Source of the DNA: an uncultured Flavobacteriaceae bacterium | GTDB taxonomy: Bacteria; Bacteroidota; Bacteroidia; Flavobacteriales; Flavobacteriaceae | Reading direction: 5' to 3' | Length of the DNA: 6,001 nt | NCBI GenBank assembly: GCA_913052425.1 | Contig: CAJXEG010000083.1 | Coordinates: 1 to 6,001, forward strand | Notes under the pieces: model-generated | The model's input: the letters and a program-made list of their open reading frames with translations, nothing else | Told to the model about the DNA's origin: nothing | The model's database searches: none | In this document: positions 1 through 5,828 of the stretch, piece after piece | Numbering within the stretch: position 1 is the stretch's first letter | How the letters are laid out: each line of letters opens with the position of its first letter | Translations under genes and position numbers: made by a program

Positions 1-707
1 AGTGCCACATTTTCTACACGATAATCAAAACTCACAGACACCACCTGACGATCGTCGGTTTTTAATGCCTCAAGTGATTGATTCAACACCACGCTCCCTT
101 TGTTTAGAATGACCACTTTGTCGCACATGGCCTCCACTTCTTGTAGAATATGAGTAGAGAGAAAAACCAATTTTTCTTTTCCCAGACTTTGGATCAATTT
201 TCTGATTTCAACGACTTGATTGGGGTCCAGTCCAGTGGTGGGTTCATCTAAGATCAGGTATTGGGGGTCATGAAGTAGTGCCGCGGCCAATCCCACCCTT
301 TGTTTGTAACCCTTGGAAAGGATTTCAATTTTTTTATGAAGATGTTCTGCCAGTCCTGTTTTTTCAATCACTTCCTCAAAGGGAGGTTTTTTTAGGCCGT
401 ATAAATCCCCCACAAATTTCAGATACTCCTTAACATACATCTCCGGGTAAAGCGGATTGTTTTCCGGCAGATAACCTATTTGTTGTTGGATGTTTTTCGG
501 TTGCTCTCGCAAATCAAAAGTGCCGATCAAAACTTCTCCCTCCCATTGATTCAAATAACCTGTCAATATTTTCATCAAAGTGGTTTTCCCGGCACCGTTG
601 GGGCCCAACAAGCCGATCACTCCATTTTCATCAAAGGACAATGAAATGTTTTTTAAAGCAACGGTCTTACCGTAATTTTTAGACAACTGTTGGATGTTTA
701 TGCCCAA
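1..707 (-). CDS. gldA: GldA-like ABC transporter ATP-binding protein, 3' end outside window
   Basis: This is the nucleotide-binding subunit of an ABC-2 type exporter. The closest family I recognise is GldA, which works with GldF and GldG in Bacteroidota gliding motility. The 235 visible residues contain every ABC ATPase motif: Walker A GPNGAGKT (35-42), the GldA-like stretch IGYLPENNPLY (77-87), signature LSKGYKQRVGLA (130-141), Walker B LILDEP (151-156), D-loop GLD (159-161) and switch His186 in STH. The GldA family is about 300 residues, so roughly 60 C-terminal residues lie beyond the left edge. The frame has an in-frame stop at 711-713 and no ATG before the conserved domain, so TTG at 705-707 is the only usual start codon available (ATA at 699-701 is the alternative). 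No gldF or gldG is visible. The ABC ATPase call is secure. The GldA assignment rests on the IGYLPENNPLY and STHILQEVEAMCD stretches and could instead be a gliding-unrelated paralogue. Confidence 0.82.
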   Translation of the reverse strand, partial: MGINIQQLSKNYGKTVALKNISLSFDENGVIGLLGPNGAGKTTLMKILTGYLNQWEGEVLIGTFDLREQPKNIQQQIGYLPENNPLYPEMYVKEYLKFVGDLYGLKKPPFEEVIEKTGLAEHLHKKIEILSKGYKQRVGLAAALLHDPQYLILDEPTTGLDPNQVVEIRKLIQSLGKEKLVFLSTHILQEVEAMCDKVVILNKGSVVLNQSLEALKTDDRQVVSVSFDYRVENVA

Positions 708-782
708 GGCTTATATTGTTATTGGTTGGTTAAAAAAAATAAATCAAATCAGGTTAATGGACAACTTTTAAAAGGATCCTAT

Positions 783-813
783 CAAAGTTAGGGAATAATG
801 ATTTTTTGAAAAA
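783..813 (-). promoter_or_regulatory. Candidate promoter for gldA
   Basis: Read on the minus strand, TAACTTTG at 790-783 matches the Bacteroidota -7 consensus TAnnTTTG exactly. Upstream, TTTTTC at 813-808 is a weak -33 element, 17 bases away. Transcription would begin near 777, giving a leader of about 70 bases before the TTG start. It lies in the 128-base gap between the oxidoreductase stop and gldA, so gldA may have its own promoter rather than depend only on read-through. Confidence 0.4.
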
Positions 814-835
814 GGAAAAATAGGATCTAAAATCT

Positions 836-1834
836 TTATGCCTGATGACGATGCCAGAGAATTTGATCCATAACCCAACTTGTATGGACTGCTGTTTCTC
901 CAGTTGAGGGATGCGAAAAATTTCCCTCTAACAGATGTTTTTTCAAATCTTCGACATGCGTCATTTGAACGTGTTTGGGATGGGTTATAGAAAGTTCGAC
1001 TTCTTCCCCTTCTTTATTCAACACCAATGGGTTTTCCTCAAAAACAGAAAACTGAATCTTTCCTTTACTGCCAAAAATTTCAACCCGATCCATCGGTTCT
1101 ATTCCAAAGTTCCAAACTCCTACTCCCGTCACACCTCCTTGGTGCAACCAGCAGGCGGATATGGCATCCTTTGCAGCATATAAGTCTTGCTGGTTCAGGC
1201 TGATGCCAGAGACCTCTTGAATCTCTCCCAATAAGTAGATAAACAAATCAATACCGTGACTGGCCAGATCATCAAAATAACCACCCGGTGCAACCTTGGG
1301 ATCAGTTCGCCAGTTGTAAGTCCCGGATAAATCCATGGTATTGGGGGATTGACTCAGGTGCGAATTGATGTGCCTGACATCTCCAATTTCATGATTCAGT
1401 AACCACTCCCTGATTTGCGTAAACCTGGGCAAGGATCGTCGGTAATAGGCAACAAAAAGAGGAATTTCATTTTTTTTAAAAGCGAGTGCTATCTTTTTAC
1501 TCTCTTCATAAGAGGGTGCCAACGGTTTTTCGATACAACAGACTTTCCCTGCGGCAGCGACTTTAAGTGCGTAAAACAAATGACTATCCGGGGGTGTAGC
1601 AATGTAGACTGCATCGATTTCCGCATCGTTGATTAAGGCGTCTGCATCAGTATAATATTTTTCTACCCCATGTCGCAGGGCATAGTCCTTGACTTTGTTC
1701 CCATTACGTCTCATTACGGCTTTCAACTCAAAACCCACTGTTTTTTGATAGGCCGGCCCACTTTTGACCTCTGTCACATCTCCACAACCAATAATTCCCC
1801 AACGCAGTGGAGCGGAATATTCTTTTTTTATCAT
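836..1834 (-). CDS. Gfo/Idh/MocA-family NAD(P)-dependent oxidoreductase
   Basis: The 332-residue protein is a two-domain dehydrogenase of the Gfo/Idh/MocA family, cytoplasmic, usually acting on sugars, inositols or sugar-nucleotide derivatives. The N-terminal Rossmann fold opens with the dinucleotide-binding motif GIIGCG (13-18), followed by VYIATPP (76-82) and the family's EKP motif (102-104) with catalytic-site Lys103. The C-terminal domain carries GGYFDDLASHGIDL (184-197), with Asp189 and His193 in the usual active-site positions. The frame stays open 46 codons further upstream to a TTG at 1972, but ATG at 1834 is the first ATG. It gives the usual family length and places the start just ahead of the Rossmann strand, so I chose it. 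The exact substrate cannot be told from sequence. It lies between the PagL-like gene and gldA on the same strand, with no obvious functional link to either. Confidence 0.9.
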   Translation of the reverse strand: MIKKEYSAPLRWGIIGCGDVTEVKSGPAYQKTVGFELKAVMRRNGNKVKDYALRHGVEKYYTDADALINDAEIDAVYIATPPDSHLFYALKVAAAGKVCCIEKPLAPSYEESKKIALAFKKNEIPLFVAYYRRSLPRFTQIREWLLNHEIGDVRHINSHLSQSPNTMDLSGTYNWRTDPKVAPGGYFDDLASHGIDLFIYLLGEIQEVSGISLNQQDLYAAKDAISACWLHQGGVTGVGVWNFGIEPMDRVEIFGSKGKIQFSVFEENPLVLNKEGEEVELSITHPKHVQMTHVEDLKKHLLEGNFSHPSTGETAVHTSWVMDQILWHRHQA

Positions 1835-1935
1835 TTCAATCTTTTGTTCTGTATTGAAAGATATTGTTTTTCGAGAGAACGAACGACCTCCCTTTCCAAC
1901 TTTTACGATTACATTCCTCCTTTTTTGATCAATAC

Positions 1936-1944
1936 CAAAAATTA
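1936..1944 (-). promoter_or_regulatory. Possible -7 promoter element for the oxidoreductase
   Basis: TAATTTTTG on the minus strand is one base longer than the Bacteroidota -7 motif TAnnTTTG. The nearest upstream TTG (in the T-run around 1970-1977) is about 25 bases away, wider than usual. It lies between the PagL-like stop and the oxidoreductase ATG, which would leave a leader of roughly 90 bases and would agree with the ATG at 1834. The same nine bases occur in front of the PagL-like gene. Weak evidence only. Confidence 0.22.
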
Positions 1945-1981
1945 ATAAGGACACCTGCCACTGAGACCACAAAAAAGTCTT

Positions 1982-2646
1982 TTAGAGGTTTAGGAAAACA
2001 CCTACACTTAAAACCAAGTCATTAACCCCTCCGTTGGGATGATTGAGTCGGGCATTACTGATGTGTCGGAATCCCAATCTAAAGTCAAAATATATATTTT
2101 CTAATAATTTCACATTCAACCCAATCAGGAAGTTATCAGAAAAAATAAATCCATCTGCTTGTCTTTGTGGAGTGCCAGACACATAGTGGGGCCCCGACGA
2201 AATAAGTACATACAGGTACAAGGCTTCCTCAAATAGCATCCTGCGAATCAATACCCCTGTATTGACCCCAAATTCATAACCGTTGATTTCATCAGCGATT
2301 TTGTCAACATGCCTGAATTTGGTCAAATTGTATTGTGGTTGAACCAAAAGGTCTAATCCCCATTTTTCCCGCTTCAAAAAGCCCCAATAATATTGCAATT
2401 GGAAAAACAATATTTGGTAATCATAAGTTACGTTAAGTCCCGGAGCGTCGGTGTTTTCTCCTTTTGAAAGCAGGTGATCGCGTATTTTTTTAGTATCCTT
2501 TTCATTTATTTCAGAGAGTAATTGATCGACATTTTGCCCACCAAAACCAGAGACCAAACCCAGTCGGTGGGTTGAGAGAGATCAGACTGTGATGAAACAA
2601 AAAAGAAGGATAAAACACCAACGAGCATTAAAATCAGCGTTTTCAT
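1982..2646 (-). pseudogene. PagL-like lipid A deacylase (acyloxyacyl hydrolase family), frameshifted
   Basis: PagL-family outer-membrane beta-barrels remove a 3-O-linked acyl chain from lipid A. The barrel frame (2580-1982) ends with RHISNARLNHPNGGVN, which aligns with the catalytic end of Pseudomonas PagL (HxSNAxLxxPNxGxE). His and Ser are kept, but the Glu position is Asn, followed by Asp. This frame has a stop at 2583-2581 and no ATG near its start. A separate frame beginning at ATG 2644-2646 encodes a clear signal peptide, MKTLILMLVGVLSFFFVSSQ, then continues as SDLSQP and stops at 2508-2506 after 46 codons. The two frames meet at a (TC)4 tract (2581-2574). Deleting one TC unit joins them as SSQSD-LSTHRLGLVSGFGGQ, giving 220 residues, with His194, Ser196 and Asn208 at the triad positions. 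The rest of the barrel is intact, so this is a recent mutation, a slippage variant or a sequencing error. Family assignment is confident; activity is not. Confidence 0.8.
2574..2581 (-). repeat. Short TC dinucleotide repeat at the frameshift
   Basis: Four TC units on the coding (minus) strand, GAGAGAGA on the plus strand. They lie exactly where the signal-peptide frame and the beta-barrel frame of the PagL-like gene meet. Three units would give one continuous reading frame; four put the two halves out of frame. The tract is short for a dedicated phase-variation repeat. Confidence 0.75.
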
Positions 2647-2716
2647 GAGTAGTTTTTATGTTGAACAGCGATAAGTTGAGGCCTTACTTTAGCACTAAAA
2701 TACCAAAACAAGAAAT

Positions 2717-2745
2717 CAAAAATTATTTTATATCTTAAAACTCAA
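2717..2745 (-). promoter_or_regulatory. Candidate promoter for the PagL-like gene
   Basis: On the minus strand a TTG at 2745-2743 is followed after 17 bases by TAATTTTTG at 2725-2717, which is one T longer than the Bacteroidota -7 motif. It would start transcription near 2710, about 65 bases before the signal-peptide ATG. It is back to back with the promoter of the aromatic operon in a shared AT-rich region. Confidence 0.3.
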
Positions 2746-2809
2746 GATTATTGGTACGAATGATTACTATGCATTACATCAATTAATCTACAAAAAATCC
2801 ATAAAATGG

Positions 2810-2840
2810 TTTGTTTTTGTGAAAAGCTATCATACATTTG
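2810..2840 (+). promoter_or_regulatory. Promoter of the aromatic amino acid operon
   Basis: TTTG at 2810-2813 and TACATTTG at 2833-2840 match the Bacteroidota -33 (TTTG) and -7 (TAnnTTTG) elements, with an ideal 19-base spacer. Transcription should start near 2844-2848, about ten bases before the leader-peptide ATG. The position fits a short attenuator leader RNA of roughly 130 bases ending at the terminator before the dehydratase gene. Confidence 0.72.
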
Positions 2841-2856
2841 TCCCGATAACTAAGAT

Positions 2857-2925
2857 ATGAATAACAATTTTTTTTACTACAACAACGTTTATTACTTCTA
2901 TACTGAGGATAGAAGGACTTTGTAG
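2857..2925 (+). CDS. Phe/Tyr leader peptide of the operon attenuator
   Basis: A 22-codon ORF begins at ATG 2857 and ends with tandem in-frame stops TAG TAA (2923-2928). Residues 2-15 read NNNFFYYNNVYYFY: three Phe and five Tyr fall within residues 5-15, far more than chance in so short an ORF. There is no Trp. The downstream genes make Phe and Tyr. As in known ribosome-mediated attenuators, the peptide itself need have no function; the speed of the ribosome over the Phe and Tyr codons (2869-2880 and 2890-2901) would report charged tRNA levels. No Shine-Dalgarno sequence precedes it, as is normal in this phylum. The ORF sits between a good promoter and an intrinsic terminator, and its codons overlap the first strand of the alternative RNA helices. 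Translation itself is inferred. Confidence 0.87.
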   Translation: MNNNFFYYNNVYYFYTEDRRTL

Positions 2926-2946
2926 TAATCTATAAATATAGTAAAC

Positions 2947-2978
2947 AAAAAGTCCTGATTTATCGGGACTTTTTTTTT
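2947..2978 (+). terminator. Intrinsic terminator of the attenuator
   Basis: A hairpin with the arms AAAAAGTCCTGA (2947-2958) and TCGGGACTTTTT (2963-2974) has one T-G wobble and otherwise full pairing, with a TTTA loop. It is followed by a run of nine T (2970-2978). It ends only five bases before the dehydratase ATG, so it acts on this operon rather than closing an upstream gene; no complete rightward gene other than the leader ORF precedes it. Its left arm is also the right arm of the antiterminator. Confidence 0.92.
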
Positions 2979-2983
2979 GAGCC

Positions 2984-3805
2984 ATGACACAAAAAATAGC
3001 CATACAGGGAATTATGGGATCTTTCCACGATCGGGTGGTAGAAGAGTACTATCCCCAAGCTCCGCAACTGATGGAGTGCTTGAGCTTTGATGCCCTGGCC
3101 AAGGCAGTGGCCTCAGGAGCTTGTGATCAGGCAGTGATGGCCATAGAAAATTCTATTGCAGGATCCATCTTACCCAATTACGCCCTTTTGGATCAATACG
3201 AACTCGTCATTACGGGAGAGCATTATCTGAGTATCGAACACAATTTAATGGCCCTTCCCGGACAAAAAATTGAAGACATCCAAGAAGTCCATTCGCATCC
3301 CATGGCCTTGTTACAGTGTAAAAAATTCTTTCGTGATTACCCCCATATAAAATTGGTAGAGAGTAATGATACGGCTGAGGAGGCGTTGAAGATCAGTAAG
3401 AAAAAGAGTACAGCTTGTGGTGCCATTGCTGGAAATAGAGCTGCAGAAATTTACGGTTTGGAAATTTTAAGCCCCTCCATCCAAACCATCAAAAACAACG
3501 TGACCCGTTTTGTAATTATCCAAAAGGACAAAGCGGAACAGTCAAACGACATCAGCAAAGCAGCTTGGAAATTTGTTTTGGATCACAAACGCGGAAGCTT
3601 GGCTACGGCTCTAAATGTGGTCAGCGACTGCAACCTCAACCTGACCAAAATACAATCCCTGCCGGTTATCGAAACCCCCGGGAAATATGCTTTTTTCGTG
3701 GATGTCACTTTCGACAACCCCAAAGACTATTTTAAAGCCAAATCACTCTTACAAATAATGGCCACCGCCTTTAAGGTGTTGGGTGAATACCGTTCCGGAA
3801 AATAA
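2984..3805 (+). CDS. pheA: Prephenate dehydratase
   Basis: This enzyme converts prephenate to phenylpyruvate, the committed step to phenylalanine, in the cytoplasm. The 273 residues match the monofunctional dehydratase type, with no chorismate mutase domain. The catalytic PDT domain covers about residues 3-180 (opening IAIQGIMGSFHD) and ends with the hallmark NNVTRFVII, where T174-R175-F176 is the catalytic motif. A C-terminal ACT domain (about 194-273) starts at RGSLATAL (203-210). At the effector site the classic ESRP motif is replaced by IQSLP (223-227). The start is fixed by homology and lies five bases after the attenuator terminator, so there is no room for a conventional ribosome binding site. 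The stop shares one base with the next gene's ATG (TAATG), which suggests translational coupling. Expression is expected to be controlled by the Phe/Tyr leader. Confidence 0.94.
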   Translation: MTQKIAIQGIMGSFHDRVVEEYYPQAPQLMECLSFDALAKAVASGACDQAVMAIENSIAGSILPNYALLDQYELVITGEHYLSIEHNLMALPGQKIEDIQEVHSHPMALLQCKKFFRDYPHIKLVESNDTAEEALKISKKKSTACGAIAGNRAAEIYGLEILSPSIQTIKNNVTRFVIIQKDKAEQSNDISKAAWKFVLDHKRGSLATALNVVSDCNLNLTKIQSLPVIETPGKYAFFVDVTFDNPKDYFKAKSLLQIMATAFKVLGEYRSGK

Positions 3806-4953
3806 TGAAAGCACGACGATTAAATACCGTTCAAGAATACTACTTCTCCAAAAAGTTGAGAGAGGTTGCCGCCATGGTGGCAGCGGGTAAGCCCGTCATC
3901 AATATGGGTATTGGCAGTCCGGACCTTCCTGCCCACCCAAAAGTTGTTGCTGCACTGAAGGACAGTTTCGATCACCCCAAGGTACATCAGTATCAAAGTT
4001 ATCAGGGGCTTCCGGAGTTGCGTCAAGCCATTGCCGACTTTTACCAAAAATACTATCACCACACTGCCGATCCCAACAGTGAAATCCTCCCCCTCATGGG
4101 GTCTAAGGAGGGAATAATGCACATTTCTATGGCCTTTTTAAACCCCGGTGACAAAGCCTTGATCCCCAATCCCGGTTACCCCACCTATCAGTCGGTGACC
4201 CGATTGGTAGAGGCAGCACCCGTTTTTTATGATTTAAAAGCGGATCATCAATGGCAACCCGAATTTGAGGCTTTGGATCAAATGGACCTGACAGCAGTCA
4301 AACTCATGTGGGTGAACTATCCCCACATGCCCACAGGAGCCAATGCCCAAAAGGACACTTTTGAGAAATTAATTCGCTGGGCAAAGGAAAAAGACATTTT
4401 ATTGATCAACGACAATCCCTACAGTTTTGTTTTGACCGATCAACCCCAAAGCATGATGTCTGTCCCCGGTGCAAAGGAAGTAGGCATGGAATTGAATTCC
4501 TTGAGTAAGTCATTCAACATGGCTGGCTGGCGTGTGGGAATGCTTTTGGGAAATAAAGAAAACATCAATGCAGTTTTAAAGGTCAAAAGCAATATGGATT
4601 CCGGCATGTTCTATGGCATTCAGAAGGGTGCCGTTGCTGCACTTCAGGCCCAAGAATCTTGGTTCAAAAAATTGAATGATGTGTATACCCGAAGGAGAAA
4701 ATTGATCTTTGAATTGGCCACCCTTTTGAATACAGATTTCGACATTCACAGCAGTGGACTTTTTGTATGGGCCAAGCTGAGAGACAACTCCAAATCTTCG
4801 GTCGAATACATAGAGGAAATTTTACAAAAACACCATGTTTTTATAGCGCCCGGCAGTATATTTGGCAGCCAAGGCGAGGGATACATCCGTTTCTCCCTTT
4901 GTGTGGAGGCGGTACAAATCAGCAAAGCCATAGAAAGAATCAGTAAATCATGA
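3805..4953 (+). CDS. Class I/II PLP-dependent aminotransferase, probably aromatic
   Basis: The 382-residue protein has the fold-type I aminotransferase signature. It shows MGIGSPDLP near the substrate entrance (34-42), NYPHMPTGA (171-179) with Asn171, INDNPYS (201-207) with the pyridine-binding Asp203 and Tyr206, the Schiff-base Lys235 in SLSKSFNMAGWRVG, Arg243, and the substrate-carboxylate Arg362 in GYIRFSL. It resembles the aspartate/LL-diaminopimelate-type aminotransferases. From its place between prephenate dehydratase and prephenate dehydrogenase, I infer that it transaminates phenylpyruvate and 4-hydroxyphenylpyruvate to Phe and Tyr. Prephenate transamination to arogenate is an alternative that sequence alone does not exclude. 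It begins one base inside the dehydratase stop and its own stop overlaps the next ATG by four bases (ATGA), so it belongs to the same operon. Confidence 0.9.
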   Translation: MKARRLNTVQEYYFSKKLREVAAMVAAGKPVINMGIGSPDLPAHPKVVAALKDSFDHPKVHQYQSYQGLPELRQAIADFYQKYYHHTADPNSEILPLMGSKEGIMHISMAFLNPGDKALIPNPGYPTYQSVTRLVEAAPVFYDLKADHQWQPEFEALDQMDLTAVKLMWVNYPHMPTGANAQKDTFEKLIRWAKEKDILLINDNPYSFVLTDQPQSMMSVPGAKEVGMELNSLSKSFNMAGWRVGMLLGNKENINAVLKVKSNMDSGMFYGIQKGAVAALQAQESWFKKLNDVYTRRRKLIFELATLLNTDFDIHSSGLFVWAKLRDNSKSSVEYIEEILQKHHVFIAPGSIFGSQGEGYIRFSLCVEAVQISKAIERISKS

Positions 4954-5828
4954 AAGTAGGCATAATAGGTGTTGGATTAATAGGAGGTTCGCTGGCGCTG
5001 TCTGCCCGGGAACACATTCCCGACGTAGAAATTTACGGAAGCAATAGGAGTGAAGCCAATTTGCAAAAGTCTTTGGACTTGGGGTTGATCGATTTCAGAT
5101 TAGAGGATGCCCTGATCAAGCAAATGGATGTCATTCTACTGGCCATACCGGTCGATGTGGCAATGGAACGATTGGTTGACTTGTTGGATGAGGTCAACGA
5201 CAATGCGTTGATCATGGATTTTGGATCTACCAAAGCTGCGATTTGTCAGCAGGTGGCTTTACATTCAAAACGGGGTCAATTTTTGGCCACCCACCCCATT
5301 GCAGGCACCGAATATTCTGGCCCTGCGGCAGCACTGCCGGATTTGTTTCAAGACAAGATTCAAATCCTTTGTGAAACTCAAAAAACCCGCCCCGATTTGT
5401 TGGAATGGGCCCATGATTGGTTCAAAAAAACAGGGATGAATCTCAGGGAAATGGATCCCGTGGAGCACGACCAACACATTACCTACGTATCCCATTTGTC
5501 CCATATCAGCTCCTATATGTTGGGTAAAACCGTAATGGAAAAAGAAAAAGATCAGTCCGCTATTTTTGACATGGCCGGGAGTGGCTTTTCCTCCACAGTC
5601 CGTTTGGCAAAAAGCTCCCCACATATGTGGATTCCCATTTTCAAACAGAACAAAGAAAACATCAGTGAAACACTATCACAATACATCAATAATTTAAATC
5701 AATTTAAACAACTTTTGGATGCTGATAAATTTGACATATTGCACAAGCAAATTCTTGAAATCAATCAAATTCGTCAGATTTTAGAAGGCATTACTTTCAA
5801 AAAAACAACAATTAAAAATGGAAAATAG
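4950..5828 (+). CDS. tyrA: Prephenate dehydrogenase
   Basis: This enzyme oxidatively decarboxylates prephenate to 4-hydroxyphenylpyruvate for tyrosine synthesis, using NAD(P)+. At 292 residues it is the monofunctional TyrA type, without a fused chorismate mutase or obvious ACT domain. The Rossmann motif is GVGLIGGS (7-14), followed by LLAIPVDV (63-70), DFGSTK (90-95), the conserved HPIAGTE (115-121) with His115, SHLSHISSYML (181-191) with the catalytic-site His185, and Arg218 in SSTVRLA, corresponding to the prephenate-binding Arg of characterised TyrA enzymes. The start ATG overlaps the aminotransferase stop by four bases. The end overlaps the DAHP synthase start by 11 bases. Arogenate specificity is possible but not supported by anything I can see. 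Confidence 0.94.
   Translation: MKVGIIGVGLIGGSLALSAREHIPDVEIYGSNRSEANLQKSLDLGLIDFRLEDALIKQMDVILLAIPVDVAMERLVDLLDEVNDNALIMDFGSTKAAICQQVALHSKRGQFLATHPIAGTEYSGPAAALPDLFQDKIQILCETQKTRPDLLEWAHDWFKKTGMNLREMDPVEHDQHITYVSHLSHISSYMLGKTVMEKEKDQSAIFDMAGSGFSSTVRLAKSSPHMWIPIFKQNKENISETLSQYINNLNQFKQLLDADKFDILHKQILEINQIRQILEGITFKKTTIKNGK

Larger units (their letters stand above)
2857..2978 (+). promoter_or_regulatory. Transcription attenuator with alternative RNA helices (pheA-type leader)
   Basis: The leader RNA can form mutually exclusive helices that I paired base by base. Helix 1:2 joins TTACTACAA (2874-2882) to TTGTAGTAA (2920-2928), nine perfect pairs enclosing a smaller hairpin CTTCTAT/ATAGAAG (2895-2901 with 2909-2915). 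Helix 2:3, the antiterminator, joins AGGACTTT (2914-2921) to AAAGTCCT (2949-2956), eight perfect pairs. Helix 3:4 is the terminator (2947-2958 with 2963-2974). The inferred mechanism follows. Ribosomes stalled at the Phe/Tyr codons leave strand 2 free to capture strand 3, so transcription continues. Ribosomes that reach the stop codon at 2923 cover strand 2, so the terminator forms. A ribosome with Tyr15 (2899-2901) in its A site should reach to about 2913, just short of strand 2. Structure is seen; regulation is inferred from the E. coli pheA and trp paradigm. Confidence 0.85.

Noticed and set aside
775..827. Inverted repeat GATCCTAT (775-782) and ATAGGATC (820-827) around the candidate gldA -7 element, considered as terminator or operator.
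   Set aside because: The arms are 37 bases apart with no T-run directly after them, so it is not an intrinsic terminator; an operator role cannot be supported from one copy.
1909..1920. GGAGGAATGTAA on the minus strand, a Shine-Dalgarno-like sequence followed by ATG and an immediate stop.
   Set aside because: The spacing is too short for ribosome binding, the phylum rarely uses Shine-Dalgarno pairing, and nothing is encoded; probably chance.
1835..1972. An in-frame 46-codon extension of the oxidoreductase up to a TTG at 1972.
   Set aside because: It has no ATG, adds a basic stretch absent from the family, and the ATG at 1834 gives the normal length with the Rossmann motif close to the N-terminus.
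2647..2809. AT-rich part of the divergent intergenic region, checked for small RNAs, repeats or further ORFs.
   Set aside because: Apart from the candidate leftward promoter, no stable hairpin with a T-run, tRNA-like fold, repeat array or convincing ORF was found.
2947..2978. The hairpin before the dehydratase gene as an ordinary terminator of an upstream gene, or as a T-box.
   Set aside because: No rightward gene other than the leader ORF precedes it, and the short leader has neither the length nor the stem architecture of a T-box; the alternative pairing with 2914-2921 and the Phe/Tyr codons fit attenuation.
5265..5624. A 119-codon open frame antisense to tyrA, and similar antisense frames at 3820-4122 and within 935-1945.
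   Set aside because: All lie opposite strongly recognisable conserved enzymes and their translations show no family features; they are by-products of the real genes' codon use.
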